A stretch of 64,000 nt of DNA. It comes from Semisulcospira habei. Lineage: Eukaryota > Mollusca > Gastropoda > Semisulcospiridae. Where the stretch lies: assembly GCA_036245525.1 (NCBI GenBank), contig BTPG01000003.1:211919945-211983944 (forward strand), written 5' to 3'. Every line of letters starts with the position of its first letter. The first letter of the stretch is position 1. Shown here piece after piece: positions 55,133 to 64,000 of the stretch. Below the pieces are notes generated by a model. The model saw only the letters and a list, made by a program, of their open reading frames with translations, ran no database searches and had not been told where the DNA came from. Both the position numbers and the translations under genes were made by a program.

Positions 55133-55728
55133 ACAGATTTTTCTTTTTAAGAGCGAATTTTATTTCGCAATAAGGTGCTTGCTGAAAATAGGTTCTATTG
55201 TGTGAATAAACGCACTGCCCAGCCCCAGCCGTAGGTGACAAAACCGCCAAGCATAAGGGAGCGAAAGAGACAGCGGGACCAGTGGCTTGGCTGATCATTA
55301 TGGCATATCTATTTAGAAGTTTGGCTTTTCCCCTGAATATCATGCATGCCACAGTTGCAAGTTTTCCTGGACTGATACATAGTCACCCCAACTAATAAGC
55401 GGACTTTTTCTTATGTTCTACATTTTCGGTGTACGCAACGATAACTCTCCGGGACTTTTCCTGGGAGTTAACGTTGCTGACAAGCTTCTGTGCGAGTATA
55501 ATTTTGTCGGACCGTATTCGCGATGTCACATTTGTAATGAGGACTTTGGGATAAGACCGCAGTTTGGTGCTTTGCGAGAGGGTGGGGAAGCGGGAGGTAA
55601 TACGCCAAGGTGAAGGAGGGGGAGAAGGGAGTAGAGAGAGGGGGAGGGGACTGGGGCTTTGCCTGTCCGAAGAGTGACTCTTTCCTTTCATAGTATTTGT
55701 ATTATTAGATGTCCATTTATCTACACAG
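55133..55728. other. Intron 5, no recognised element
   Basis: Contains a G-rich purine tract (about 55576-55650) and the acceptor CTACACAG ending at 55728. Confidence 0.5.
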
Positions 55729-55937
55729 GTGGACTAGGGATGAGCGGTTCTGGCCATCACCTCCCCGAGCCCCGGGACATGTCCCCGGACTCTGTGGATT
55801 CCACCGACTCCACCTCGTCCCCGGGGTCACCTGGTTACTATGACAACGCCAACTCTACACCAGACGACATGGAGGACGTGGAGCTGGCGGACCCGGCGTC
55901 AAAGTCCATCGACATGGGAGGTTCAAAAAGACAGAAG
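55729..55937 (+). CDS. Exon 6: acidic Ser/Pro segment, probable GC donor
   Basis: Two bases (GT) complete the split Gly codon, then 69 codons: GLGMSGSGHHLPEPRDMSPD, SVDSTDSTSSPGSPGYYDNA and a DDMEDVELADPA patch, ending SKRQK. Exon 7 is in phase 0, and no phase-0 GT donor is available here. The site CAGAAG-GCAAGA at 55938 fits the known GC-AG donor class and restores phase exactly. A GT at 55921 would put exon 7 out of frame. If not spliced, the frame stops at 55979 after 14 more codons. Confidence 0.8.
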
Positions 55938-56012
55938 GCAAGACAAGGAATCTTCTTAGATTTGAGAACTGTTCTGTGATGGTGGATCTGGCGGCTGAAA
56001 AAATCGCAATAT

Positions 56013-56174
56013 TTAACCCTTTGGCTGTCGGTAGCAACTTGTGTCGAGATGATTCCTGCAGGTTGCAAGTTGCAATCCAATGCGCAAAAGGCCATCGGGG
56101 CGATGTCGGCCACTGTTGGCCTGCGCACGCCCGATGGCCTTTTGCGCATTGGGTACCGACAGCCAAAGTGTTAA
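56013..56174. mobile_element. Family F element carrying a nested D-like hairpin
   Basis: TTAACCCTTTGGCTGTCGG on the left and ACCGACAGCCAAAGTG-TTAA on the right. Inside (56077-56152) CCAATGCGCAAAAGGCCATC and GATGGCCTTTTGCGCATTGG form a second hairpin that replaces most of the right F arm. Confidence 0.82.
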
Positions 56175-56293
56175 CGCCACCCGCTACACGGCAGGCTTTG
56201 ATTACTGACAAAGACAGAAGGCAAAAGTAAAATCTTGTTAAATGAGTACTGACCTGTGATTGTGAATCTTACGGCTGATTGAACAGGCAATAT

Positions 56294-57894
56294 GTCACCC
56301 TCTGGCTGCCGGTAGCGGTGTTAGTTGCGATGATTCCTGCAAGAATAACAACAAACTGACATCCTGCAGGAAAAACAACATCCTGTCATCCTGCAGGAAT
56401 AACAACAGCCTGACATCCTGCAGGAATAACAACATCCCTACATCCTGCAGGAATAACAACATCCTGACATCCTGCAGGAATAACAACACCCTGACGTCCT
56501 GCAGGAATAACAACAGCCTGACATCATACAGGAATAACAACAGCCTGACATCCTGCAGGAATAACAACACCCTGACATCATGCACGAATAACAACACCCT
56601 GACGTCCTGCAGGAATAACAACAGCCTGATATCATGCAGGAATAACAACAGCCTGACATCCTGCAAAAATAACAACAGCCTGACATGCAGGAATAACAAC
56701 ACCCTGATGTCCTGCAGGATTAACAACAGCCTGACATCATACAGGAATAACAACAGTCTGACATCCTGCAGGAATAACAAAAGCCTGACATCCTGCAAGA
56801 ATAACAACAGCTTGACGTTATGCAGGAATATCAACAGCCTGACATCATGCAGGAATAACAGCAGCCTGACATCCTGCAGGAATAACAACACCCTGACGTC
56901 CTGCTGGAATAACAACACCCTGACGTCCTGCAGGAATAACAACACCCTGACATCACGCAGGAATAACAACACCCTGATGTACTGCAGAAATAACAATACC
57001 CTGGCATCCTGCAGGAATAACAATAGCCTGACATCCTGCAGGAATAACAACAGCCTGACATCCTGCAGAAATAACAACATCCTGACATCCTGCAGGAATA
57101 ACAACACCCTGACGTCCTGCAGGAATAAGAACACCCTGACATCATGCAGGAATAACAACACCCTGACGTCCTGCAGGAATAACAACACCCTGACATCCTG
57201 CAGGAATAACAACACCCTGACGTCCTGCAGGAATAAGAACACCCTGACATCATGCAGGAATAACAACACCCTGACGTCCTGCAGGAATAACAACACCCTG
57301 ACATCCTGCAGGAATAACAACACCCTGACATCCTGCTGGAATAAAATCACCTTGACATCCTGCAGGAATAACAACATCCTGACGTCCTGCAGGAATAACA
57401 ACACCCTGACATCCTGCTTAAATAACAACACCCTGACATCATGTAGGAATAACAACACCCTAACATCACGCAGGAATAACAACACCCTGACATCCTGCAG
57501 GAATAACAACACCCTGACATCATGCAGGAATAACAACATCCTGACGTGCTGCAGGAATAACAACACCCTGACATCCTGCAGGAATAACAACATCCTGACA
57601 TCCTGCAGGAATAACAACACCCTGACGTCCTGCAGGAATAACAACACCCTGACATCCTGCAGGAATAACAACACCCTGGCGTCCTGCAGGAATAGCAACA
57701 CCCTGACATCCTGCAGGAATAACAATAGCCTGACATCCTGCAGGAATAACAACACCCTGACATCCTGCAGGAATAACAACACCCTGACATCACGCAGGAA
57801 TAACAACACCCTGACATCCTGCAGGAATAACAACACCCTGATGTCCCGCAGGAATCATCGCGACACAGGTCGTAACCGACAGCCAAAGGATTAA
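56294..57894. mobile_element. Family F hairpin expanded by a 27-bp minisatellite
   Basis: The left arm (CCCTCTGGCTGCCGGTAGCG..GCGATGATTCCTGCA) and right arm (GCAGGAATCATCGCGAC..ACCGACAGCCAAAGGA-TTAA) of an F element enclose about 56 tandem units at 56336-57855. Each unit includes the F centre CCTGCAGG plus AATAACAACACCCTGACAT. The arms and array are in the intron between exons 6 and 7. Open frames over it on both strands are due to the 27-bp unit. Confidence 0.9.
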
Positions 57895-58379
57895 TGTGTG
57901 TCTCAGAGATGACGTCAAGTGAACACGCTTTTTCCCAAATTACGACAAAACTGTTTGTTTCTGATTTTTCAAAACGTTTCCTAACATGTCCTGCGATGTT
58001 GCTCCAATTAGATCCTTACAAACACACCACGGAGATATGGCCCGTGGGGATCAGGGGGGATGGGGTGGGGGGTGGGGGTGGGTGGATGGGTGGGTGGGTG
58101 GGGTCAGTCGGCCTGGCTCTTGGACTAAATGTGATGACTCCTATAATTACATGCACCACTCATGTAACGCACCATTCTTTGCATGTGACATTGTTGTTTT
58201 CATGCAGTACCTATGGCCCTGTGACTTGCGCGCGACTTGTCATGTGTTTTCACAATAACTCGGGGAAACCCTGTAGAATTTTGGCCGATCCCTGAGGTCA
58301 TTTTTTGTATAGTTCTGCAGACCCTGTCCATAGCGAGGGAGATTACGGGTTGAACTGACTGGTTTAACACCCCTTGCAG
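57895..58379. other. Intron 6 remainder
   Basis: Contains a G-rich GGGTGGGTGG tract (58044-58108) and the acceptor CCCCTTGCAG. No other element was recognised. Confidence 0.5.
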
Positions 58380-58655
58380 GCTCGCCCGCCGTCCACGGAC
58401 TGGTCCCCAGTGATCGACCTCTCGCCCATCCTAGACGTCTCGCCCTCTGTCGAGGAAGCCGAGCAGGAAGACATGCTGGCTAAGCGGATGGAGGAGCTGG
58501 AACGTCAGAGGTCACGTGACGAGTCCGAAGACATCGATGACGAAGAAGACGACGACGACGTCACCATGGCGTCAATGTCCAACTCCATGGCGTCAAGTCA
58601 GGACAGGAATGACATGTGGAACCCTTTCGCCTTCAAGTCGGAGAGACGCAGCGAG
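58380..58655 (+). CDS. Exon 7: conserved-looking helical and acidic segment
   Basis: Starts after CCTTGCAG and ends before GTTAAT, phase 0 at both ends, 92 codons. It opens ARPPSTDWSPVIDLSPILDV, with repeated SPxxDxSP spacing, then a charged helix AEQEDMLAKRMEELERQRSR and a DDEEDDDD stretch, and closes NPFAFKSERRSE. The Trp-containing SP motif and the helix are less repetitive than the flanking exons and look constrained, perhaps a binding site. Confidence 0.87.
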
Positions 58656-58671
58656 GTTAATATTTCTTTCT

Positions 58672-58960
58672 TTTCATTCATTCATTCATTCATTCATTCA
58701 TTCATTCATTTATTCATTCATTCATTCATTCATTCATTCATTCATTCATTCATTCATTCATCCATTCATTCATTCATTCATTCATTCATTTATTCATTCA
58801 TTTTTTATTTCTTTGTATAGTTTATGTACTTATTTATTATTCATTGTATTCATTCATTCATTTTAAATTGTATTCATTCATTCATTTTTAAATTTAATTC
58901 ATTCATTCATTCGTTCATTTGTTATTTATTTTCATAGTTTATGCATTCATTCATTCATTC
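58672..58960. repeat. (TTCA)n microsatellite
   Basis: ATTCATTC repeats with short interruptions, beginning about 17 bp after the exon 7 donor. Confidence 0.93.
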
Positions 58961-59172
58961 ATTCAAATGTTTATTCATTCCATTGTCAATTTCACGTACA
59001 CCCCACGACCGCGGTTGCTTACTCATTTTCTTTCTCTAGAAAACTATTTCAACAAAAGCAGATGAAGCTGCTCAGTGCCAGCTGACTCCATATTGTGATT
59101 CTGTCATCTTCGTTAGTTCAACACGCAAGCAAACCCTAGCTGCTTCATAAACATGGATTCAAAGTGGTGTCA

Positions 59173-59280
59173 GCAAGAGTGATAGATGCTCACGAACCCA
59201 CGCGACTGCGGGGGCTCATGAGGATCTATACCTCTTGCAGCTTGATGGTGTTCAGTTTTTCTCGGCATTGAACGGGTTAA
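59173..59280. mobile_element. Family B hairpin with right TTAA end
   Basis: Left arm GCAAGAGTGATAGATGCTCA, diverged; right arm TGAGGATCTATACCTCTTGC. The right end is GGCATTGAACGGG-TTAA at 59277-59280. Confidence 0.78.
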
Positions 59281-59491
59281 CTCATTCTACCCCAGCACCG
59301 AAATCCCCCAAATGTTGCCGTTGTTCTCTGAAGACTGCATTGCAGCGCAGTACACAGATCGACCATGATAGTTCAAGGGTGATGCCAGAATAGCTTGGCG
59401 CCCGTAGGCGCCAAGCTATTCTGGCATCACCCTTGAACTATCATGGTCGATCCTTATCTTGCTGTGGTGTGTCTGGGGTAGAATGAGTTAA
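59277..59491. mobile_element. Complete family G TTAA element with perfect arms
   Basis: TTAACTCATTCTACCCC and GGGGTAGAATGAG-TTAA are exact inverted repeats. The core arms (46 bp each) are perfect, with GATGCC/GGCATC. It shares its left TTAA with the adjoining family B element. Confidence 0.92.
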
Positions 59492-59582
59492 AGCTTTTTT
59501 TCCTCTCCCATAAGTTTGTTGCTCTATGCATGTAAAAAGTGTCAATGTCGGTAAAACTGAGGCCGAGTTAGATACACACGGA

Positions 59583-59729
59583 TTAACCCATTTACTTCAC
59601 GGCCGCATTTTCAACATTTTGGAGTTGACTATGCACCAGTTGCGGGAGATGGATCGACCATGACAATTGAATTCAATTGTCATGGTCGATCCATCTCCTG
59701 TTGTAGCGCTTCGGAGCTAAATGGGTTAA
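59583..59729. mobile_element. Shortened family A element, reverse orientation
   Basis: TTAACCCATTTACTTCACGG and CGGAGCTAAATGGG-TTAA at the ends. The inner arms are deleted symmetrically, leaving CCATGACAATTGAATTCAATTGTCATGG, which is still a perfect palindrome. Confidence 0.85.
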
Positions 59730-59883
59730 GCAGCTACATGACATATCGATTTCTTAGATCCAATCTCAAATAAACAGACAGACGCAGCACGTCTTTGTTC
59801 TTGACCTAGGTCAGCGTGCCTAGTCAGAGCTCTGTCCAGGGCACAGGCACATGATGATCGTTGCGTAACCGACTACGCAATGA

Positions 59884-59972
59884 ACCCAGTGGGCGAATAT
59901 CCTCGGGCCGACGGCGGCAGTAGTTGGCCCGCGCACGGCTGACTGGGGGTCTTCGGCAAAAGTGAACGCAGA
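59884..59972. repeat. Degraded family D hairpin
   Basis: CCCAGTGGGCGAATATCCTC then GGGCCGACGGCGGCAGT is a left D arm; the right arm is mostly replaced by GACTGGGGGTCTTCGGCAAAAG. Confidence 0.55.
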
Positions 59973-60129
59973 CAGGTCCATGCCTCGAGCAAGTTCAACA
60001 TGATATTTGACTTCAATGCGATCTACTTTCAATGCGCGCTTCGCACACTCCTCCGCTTCGTAATCGGATTAGCTGGCGGAGTTGCGTGCATAGCCAAGCT
60101 GCAGGTGATTGGCTGTCGCGTTTCAAATT

Positions 60130-60405
60130 GAAAGAAGTACTTAACGGAGAAAGAAACATTCTTAGAACAGACAGTTCCAACACAATTTATTAAATGCAGT
60201 TGCCACATTCCTTCTTCGATAAATGATGACAAGTAGCGACTGATCTCTATCTTTGTTTGTTTGTCTGTTTTGAGAAATGGTATTTACCCGAAATATGAAT
60301 AAATTGTGTTGTGTTGTAAGTGTCTTTTCTAACCGTGTTTCTTTCTCCGTTGGGTACTTCTTTGCATTTTACACGCTTGGCAGTCACCTTTTTGGTCTGG
60401 ATTTC
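60130..60405. mobile_element. Family N inverted-repeat element
   Basis: ACGGAGAAAGAAACATTCTT..CAACACAATTTATTAAATG and AATAAATTGTGTTG..AACCGTGTTTCTTTCTCCGT. The left arm keeps the intact TTATTAA, the site that a family A element occupies in the 45-kb copy. Confidence 0.82.
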
Positions 60406-60789
60406 AAATTGAAAGAGCATTGAAAGAAAATATGACCCGTTCTATTTGGGCTAAAATTCAACTCTTGGAGCGGCGTAAGCATCATTTCAATCCCCGTCTG
60501 CGGGCACCTTTACACCGAAGACGGATTCTGTTCTCGATTACGCAACGATCATCGCGTGCATGTCGGCGAGGTGACGCAATACTCGGCCGTAACCTTTATC
60601 TCTATAACGCTACACGGTAAGCAATACGCCCAGGGGACTAACGTCACCTTGAGGTGGCTGTGTGCGAGCATTCTAACGCTGATGTCGGCTGCATGATCTT
60701 TGTGCAGTAGGCTACCGTACTCATCCAGATTAACGCAACAATTTAACCCCCGCAACTGCTACTAACAATACCTTTCGTACCCGCGTACC

Positions 60790-60982
60790 TTAACTACTTC
60801 ACTGCTGAGAAAATCTGAACGCTACCCAAATGCAAGAGGCATAGATCCTCATGAGCCCCCGCTGTCGCGGGGGCTCATGAGGATCTATGCCTCTTGCATA
60901 ATCCACGCTCCTTTGACGTCTTGGGATTTTTGAAGTTGAAATTAGAAGGTTTTCAAAAACACAGTCAGCGTCCAATGTTTAA
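60790..60982. mobile_element. Complete family B TTAA element
   Basis: TTAACTACTTCACTGCTGAG on the left, perfect core arms at 60832-60897, and TCCAATGT-TTAA on the right. Confidence 0.83.
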
Positions 60983-61099
60983 CCACTACTATCAATACAG
61001 TTCCAATAAAAAACGCGCAGTTGCGCGTCTTTTCCGCCGAGTGGCATGGTCAGTAGCAGGTAAGGAGTTAAAAGGTTTTATTGTTACTTTCTGAACCAG

Positions 61100-61186
61100 G
61101 ATGAGAGCTCGGACGGTCAAGAAATGATGGACTTCTCCTCCTTTAGTGGACTCCGGCGCTACGACAATATTGAGGACATGAGTCAG
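61100..61186 (+). CDS. Exon 8: short acidic exon
   Basis: Twenty-nine codons between CTGAACCAG and GTGGGT, phase 0 at both ends: DESSDGQEMMDFSSFSGLRR then YDNIEDMSQ. Its symmetrical phase makes it a candidate for alternative skipping. It sits directly after the SERRSE end of exon 7 and continues the acidic character. Confidence 0.82.
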
Positions 61187-61211
61187 GTGGGTGCAGCGGC
61201 CCAGAGCAGCA

Positions 61212-61272
61212 GCAGTCGGTGGATCGACCGTGAAACGTTAAGGGGGTAGTGTCTGATTAGCTTGGCACTGAG
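61212..61272. repeat. Family A left-half relic after exon 8
   Basis: GGTGGATCGACCGTGAAACG then TTAAGGGGGTAGTGTCTGAT and TAGCTTGGC match a left A arm. It begins 26 bp after the donor; the right arm is missing. Confidence 0.6.
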
Positions 61273-61379
61273 GGAAAACAAAATTCATCCAGCCGGGAAA
61301 TATTCATGAAGAGGACAGATGTGTAGCAGTGAGATATGAAGAGTAGACCCAATGCCACGTCATTTTTTTTTTTTTTTTG

Positions 61380-61700
61380 ACGCAGGGGTTAGTTGTATGT
61401 GTAGGCTTACATCCTGCGCAAGCCACTAAGCGAGGCGCTCTTCTACAAGGGGCCAGCTGCATGAGAGAGCCTAGTCCTGCGCCGGTCACTGAGCAAGGTG
61501 TCCCGCTGTAGAGGAGCAACTTGCTTCCCCAGTAAGCAGAGCGCCTTGGACCCACGACGGCCGCACGTGGGCCCGAAGACTTTTTGTTACTGGGGTTAGC
61601 GGCTGGCGCAGGACTAAGTTCCCTCGTGCAGCTGAACCTAGCCGCATCTGACTTAGTGGCGTGCGCAGGGTGTAAGCGCACTCGCACAGCTGGCCCAATG
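61380..61700. repeat. Imperfect inverted repeat enclosing a family D hairpin
   Basis: At 61527-61595 CCCCAGTAAGCAGAGCGCC and GACTTTTTGTTACTGGGG bound a D hairpin. It lies in a wider pair of segments (TGCGCAAGCCACTAAGCGAG, CCTGCGCCGGTCACTGAGCA and the reversed GACTTAGTGGCGTGCGCAGG) that repeat directly and inversely. Confidence 0.6.
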
Positions 61701-61816
61701 TTCCGGTTCTTTTGTAGGTATTCTGATCGTAACAAGAATGGACGTTGTGCTTAACATCAGAATTTGGTCTGGAAAAGGTGCGTACCAAAGACTGCCTGTG
61801 AGATGAGTCACTAAGT

Positions 61817-61880
61817 GTGCCGGTCTGTGATTTCGGACCTTACGGCTTACGCCGTAAGGTCCAAAATCACAGACCGGCAC
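61817..61880. mobile_element. Family C hairpin
   Basis: Near-perfect arms GTGCCGGTCTGTGATTTCGG and CCAAAATCACAGACCGGCAC around ACCTTACGGCTTACGCCGTAAGGT. GCCGG/CCGGC replaces GCTGG/CCAGC of the other copies in both arms. Confidence 0.85.
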
Positions 61881-61977
61881 AGGAAAAATGTTGCTTCTCA
61901 CAGGTGAGACAGATAAACGTAATATTATTTGTTCCCTACGGGTGAGACAGGTACACGTCTTATTTTGTTTTCCGCAG

Positions 61978-63741
61978 GTGGGTCAGCTGTACCAGGACGA
62001 GGACGAGCTGATTCACGCTGTGGCCACAGAAGCGGCGGACGCGGCCATAGCAGCGGCGCTGGAGGAGCACAGGCGGATGCTGCGCCAGCATGAGGACGAG
62101 AACGGGAACCCGCCTTCCCCCACAGACGACGCCCCCTTCCCGTCCTGCACCAGCCAGGCCCAGGCGGCCCCCACGTCGTCAGCACTCCCAGTCAGCACGA
62201 ACTCTGGCATGGGCGACAGGTCCAGGGTGACGACCACGACCAGCGGGCGGCTGGAGGGTCAGGAGGAGGACGCCAGGAGCCAGAGACGCGCCCTGGAGGC
62301 GCACATCAGTGACGAGATCAGCAAGATTACGCAGGGGATGCAGGACATCGTGAGGCGGGGTGCCGCCGACATCAAGCCCATCCCGCCGCCCAAACCCCGC
62401 CGCAGACTGCCTGAACCCACGATCGAGATGACCTCTACAGCCGGGGCTGGGATCCTGGCCGCCGCCGCCGTGCCGACGTCTGTCACCTTCAGCAAGACGC
62501 CTGCACAACCAACTACCGCTGCGCCGTCTCTATCTCCGTCTCTACGGAGAGCAAGGACCAGCAAACCTGAAGTCAGAGTGAGAATGACGGACAAAGTGGA
62601 GGAAATACCACCGGTTGTGACCTCAAGTTCACCATCAAAATCTTTGGCCTTGAGTTCTCCTTCAAAAGTCGTGACGTCAACTTCACCTTCAAAAGTCGTG
62701 ACAACAAGTTTTTCCAAAGCTGCTGAAGACAAACCGGTGTGCGAGGGAGCATCAGCGTCTACCTCCTCGCCGTCTGGATCAGTAGGAGAGCCTGATTCTA
62801 GCGGCATCCCTCGACAGGACTCGGCGGAGAAACGCAAAGCTAAGGACCTGAAGGCCAAGCCCAGTCCGCTCCTGATTCAGCACATAGAGGCAGAGGAGCA
62901 GTCCGTGTCGCCGCACTACAAGGTGATGGACTCTCCGCCCACGCCGGAACACAAGCACATCAAGCGAGAGTTCTCGGAGAGCACGTCAGTGTCGCCATCC
63001 TCCTCGCCCGATAACGACCAGTACATGTTCCCTTCCCCCGTCACGCCCCCAGACTCAGACTCCTCCCCTCCCAAGCCCCACTCTCCGTCCTCGGCCGGCA
63101 CGGATCTGGACGAGGAAAGTCTGCAGTACGTTAGCGCTAGAGAGTTGATGGATCAGGACAGTCTGCATTACGTCAATCCCAGAGAGCTGACGTCTGAGGA
63201 GGAGCTTCAGTACGTCAGAAAGCTTAGAGACGAGGAAAATCCCTACGTCAATACGCGAGATCTGAGGCGAGACGAGGACAGTGTACAGTACGTCAACACT
63301 CGAGGCTCGAGGCGAGAAGACAGTACTGGTGGTCAGATCTCGAGTTGTGACGTACGGACGTATGTGAACACTCGAGATCTGACCACCAGCTCCAGTAGCA
63401 GTAATGCAGGGGACGTGGCTACGTTCAGCACCAGCACGTCACTCGCGGCCAGTGCAAGTTTCGATCCGCGCTCAGACCCTGTGTCGAGAACAGTGGATAC
63501 TGTCGGCCAGGACGCCAGGGTTGGAGAAAGAAGGGCCCCACCTCCTGTACCTGTTCGGAGTAAAGTTCCTGTGGTTTCCTCTGATGACACTTCCCGAGCG
63601 AACCTCACCAGCAGCACTACGACTGCTACGATACCGTCAACCGCGAGCACGCCGAAGGTGGAGCGTCAGTCATCAGAAGGAACGGATACAGACGGGTCAG
63701 AGTCGGCCAGCGTGCGGGACAAGATCCGTGCTTTTGAACAG
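61978..63741 (+). CDS. Exon 9: long scaffold exon with proline and YVN motifs
   Basis: Follows TTTTCCGCAG and ends CAG before GTGAGC, phase 0 at both ends, 588 codons. It starts with a helix (VGQLYQDEDELIHAVATEAA, DAAIAAALEEHRRMLRQHED). Then come an RRRLPEP-type proline motif (IPPPKPRRRLPEPT, about residue 135), SPSK repeats, an SP-rich block (SPVTPPDSDSSPPKPHSPSS) and six Tyr-Val repeats at 63109-63381: YVSAREL, YVNPREL, YVRKLRD, YVNTRDL, YVNTRG, YVNTRDL. A second SH3-type motif (APPPVPVRSK) and the closing helix VRDKIRAFEQ follow. pYxN is the known GRB2 SH2 consensus, so phospho-signalling is possible but inferred. Confidence 0.9.
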
Positions 63742-64000
63742 GTGAGCAATCAGTGTTGCTGTGTGTGTGTGGTGGGGGGGGGGGGGGGGGGGGGGCGAAG
63801 GGTAGACGTATTAGCATATGTGCGTGGGGGAAGGGAAAGGGTAATAAGGGTGAAGAGATCGGAGAGGGAGGTTGGTAGAAGGGGGAGAGGGGGGGGGGGG
63901 AGAGTGGAAGGGAGGTAACTGAAGAAAGAGGGACCCAGTGCGCAAAGGCCATGGGGGGGGGGGGGGGGGGGGGGTGAGAGAGAGGGGGGAAGAGAGAGAG
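63742..64000. other. Start of intron 9, G-rich
   Basis: After GTGAGC come a GT run and poly-G tracts (63773-63795, 63952-63974) and GAGAGGGGG purine stretches. CCCAGTGCGCAAAGGCCATGG at 63932-63952 resembles the left arm of the D-like hairpin at 56077 and is cut by poly-G. Confidence 0.6.

Noticed and set aside
55920..55921. GT donor at 55921 for exon 6
   Set aside because: It leaves phase 1 and would shift exon 7 out of its conserved-looking frame; the GC site at 55938 keeps phase.
56295..57894. Open frames of 395 (plus) and 513 (minus) codons as repeat proteins
   Set aside because: Both run over the same 27-bp array on both strands, stay open only because 27 is divisible by three, and lie in an intron with hairpin arms at the edges.

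Overview
The window is animal nuclear DNA. It has spliced protein-coding exons with long introns, dense SSRs and minisatellites, tRNA-derived SINEs, CR1/L2-like LINE remains and a Tc1 transposon. The repeat style suggests a marine mollusc, perhaps a gastropod. That is inference; nothing in the sequence fixes the species.

One host gene is recognisable. Nine plus-strand exons (10115-10352, 24354-24473, 33799-34018, 52131-53428, 54704-55022, 55729-55937, 58380-58655, 61100-61186, 61978-63741) join in a consistent reading phase to about 1,510 codons. No start or stop codon is present, so the gene runs off both sides. It begins with a helical stretch and an eight-cysteine zinc finger of the Piccolo/RIM/Fife/rabphilin type. 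A very long disordered Ser/Pro/His/Lys-rich scaffold follows, with short charged helices, SH3-type proline motifs and a run of Tyr-Val-Asn repeats. The best reading is a presynaptic active-zone scaffold of the Piccolo/RIM/Fife class. One of its introns appears to use a GC donor site.

Almost everything else is intronic or upstream repeat. The striking layer is a dense set of short, near-perfect palindromes (hairpins), here given local labels A to N. Families A, B, F, G, I and L are bounded by TTAA at both ends, and most then read CCC or CTC inward, which is the hallmark of piggyBac-type non-autonomous elements. About twenty copies can be delimited this way. Several show matching substitutions in both arms, some share one TTAA, one sits at the centre of another palindrome, and several lie within 5 to 70 bp of exon edges. 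In one F copy the hairpin centre has grown into a 1.5-kb 27-bp minisatellite.

Layout: 1-10.1 kb, hairpins, SINE copies and SSRs; 10.1-10.35 kb, zinc-finger exon 1; 10.4-24.3 kb, intron with a SINE, a dead Tc1 element (13.45-14.99 kb), a 30-bp minisatellite and hairpins; 24.35 kb, exon 2; 24.5-33.8 kb, intron with a 615-bp TIR element, LINE ends, a LINE carrying a SINE, and three minisatellites; 33.8 kb, exon 3; 34-52.1 kb, intron with many hairpins, LINE fragments and a 413-bp insertion with target-site duplication; 52.1-63.7 kb, the exon-dense scaffold region. Long open frames over the minisatellites and over (GT)n, (TTA)n and (GAT)n tracts are artefacts of repeat units and were not annotated as genes.
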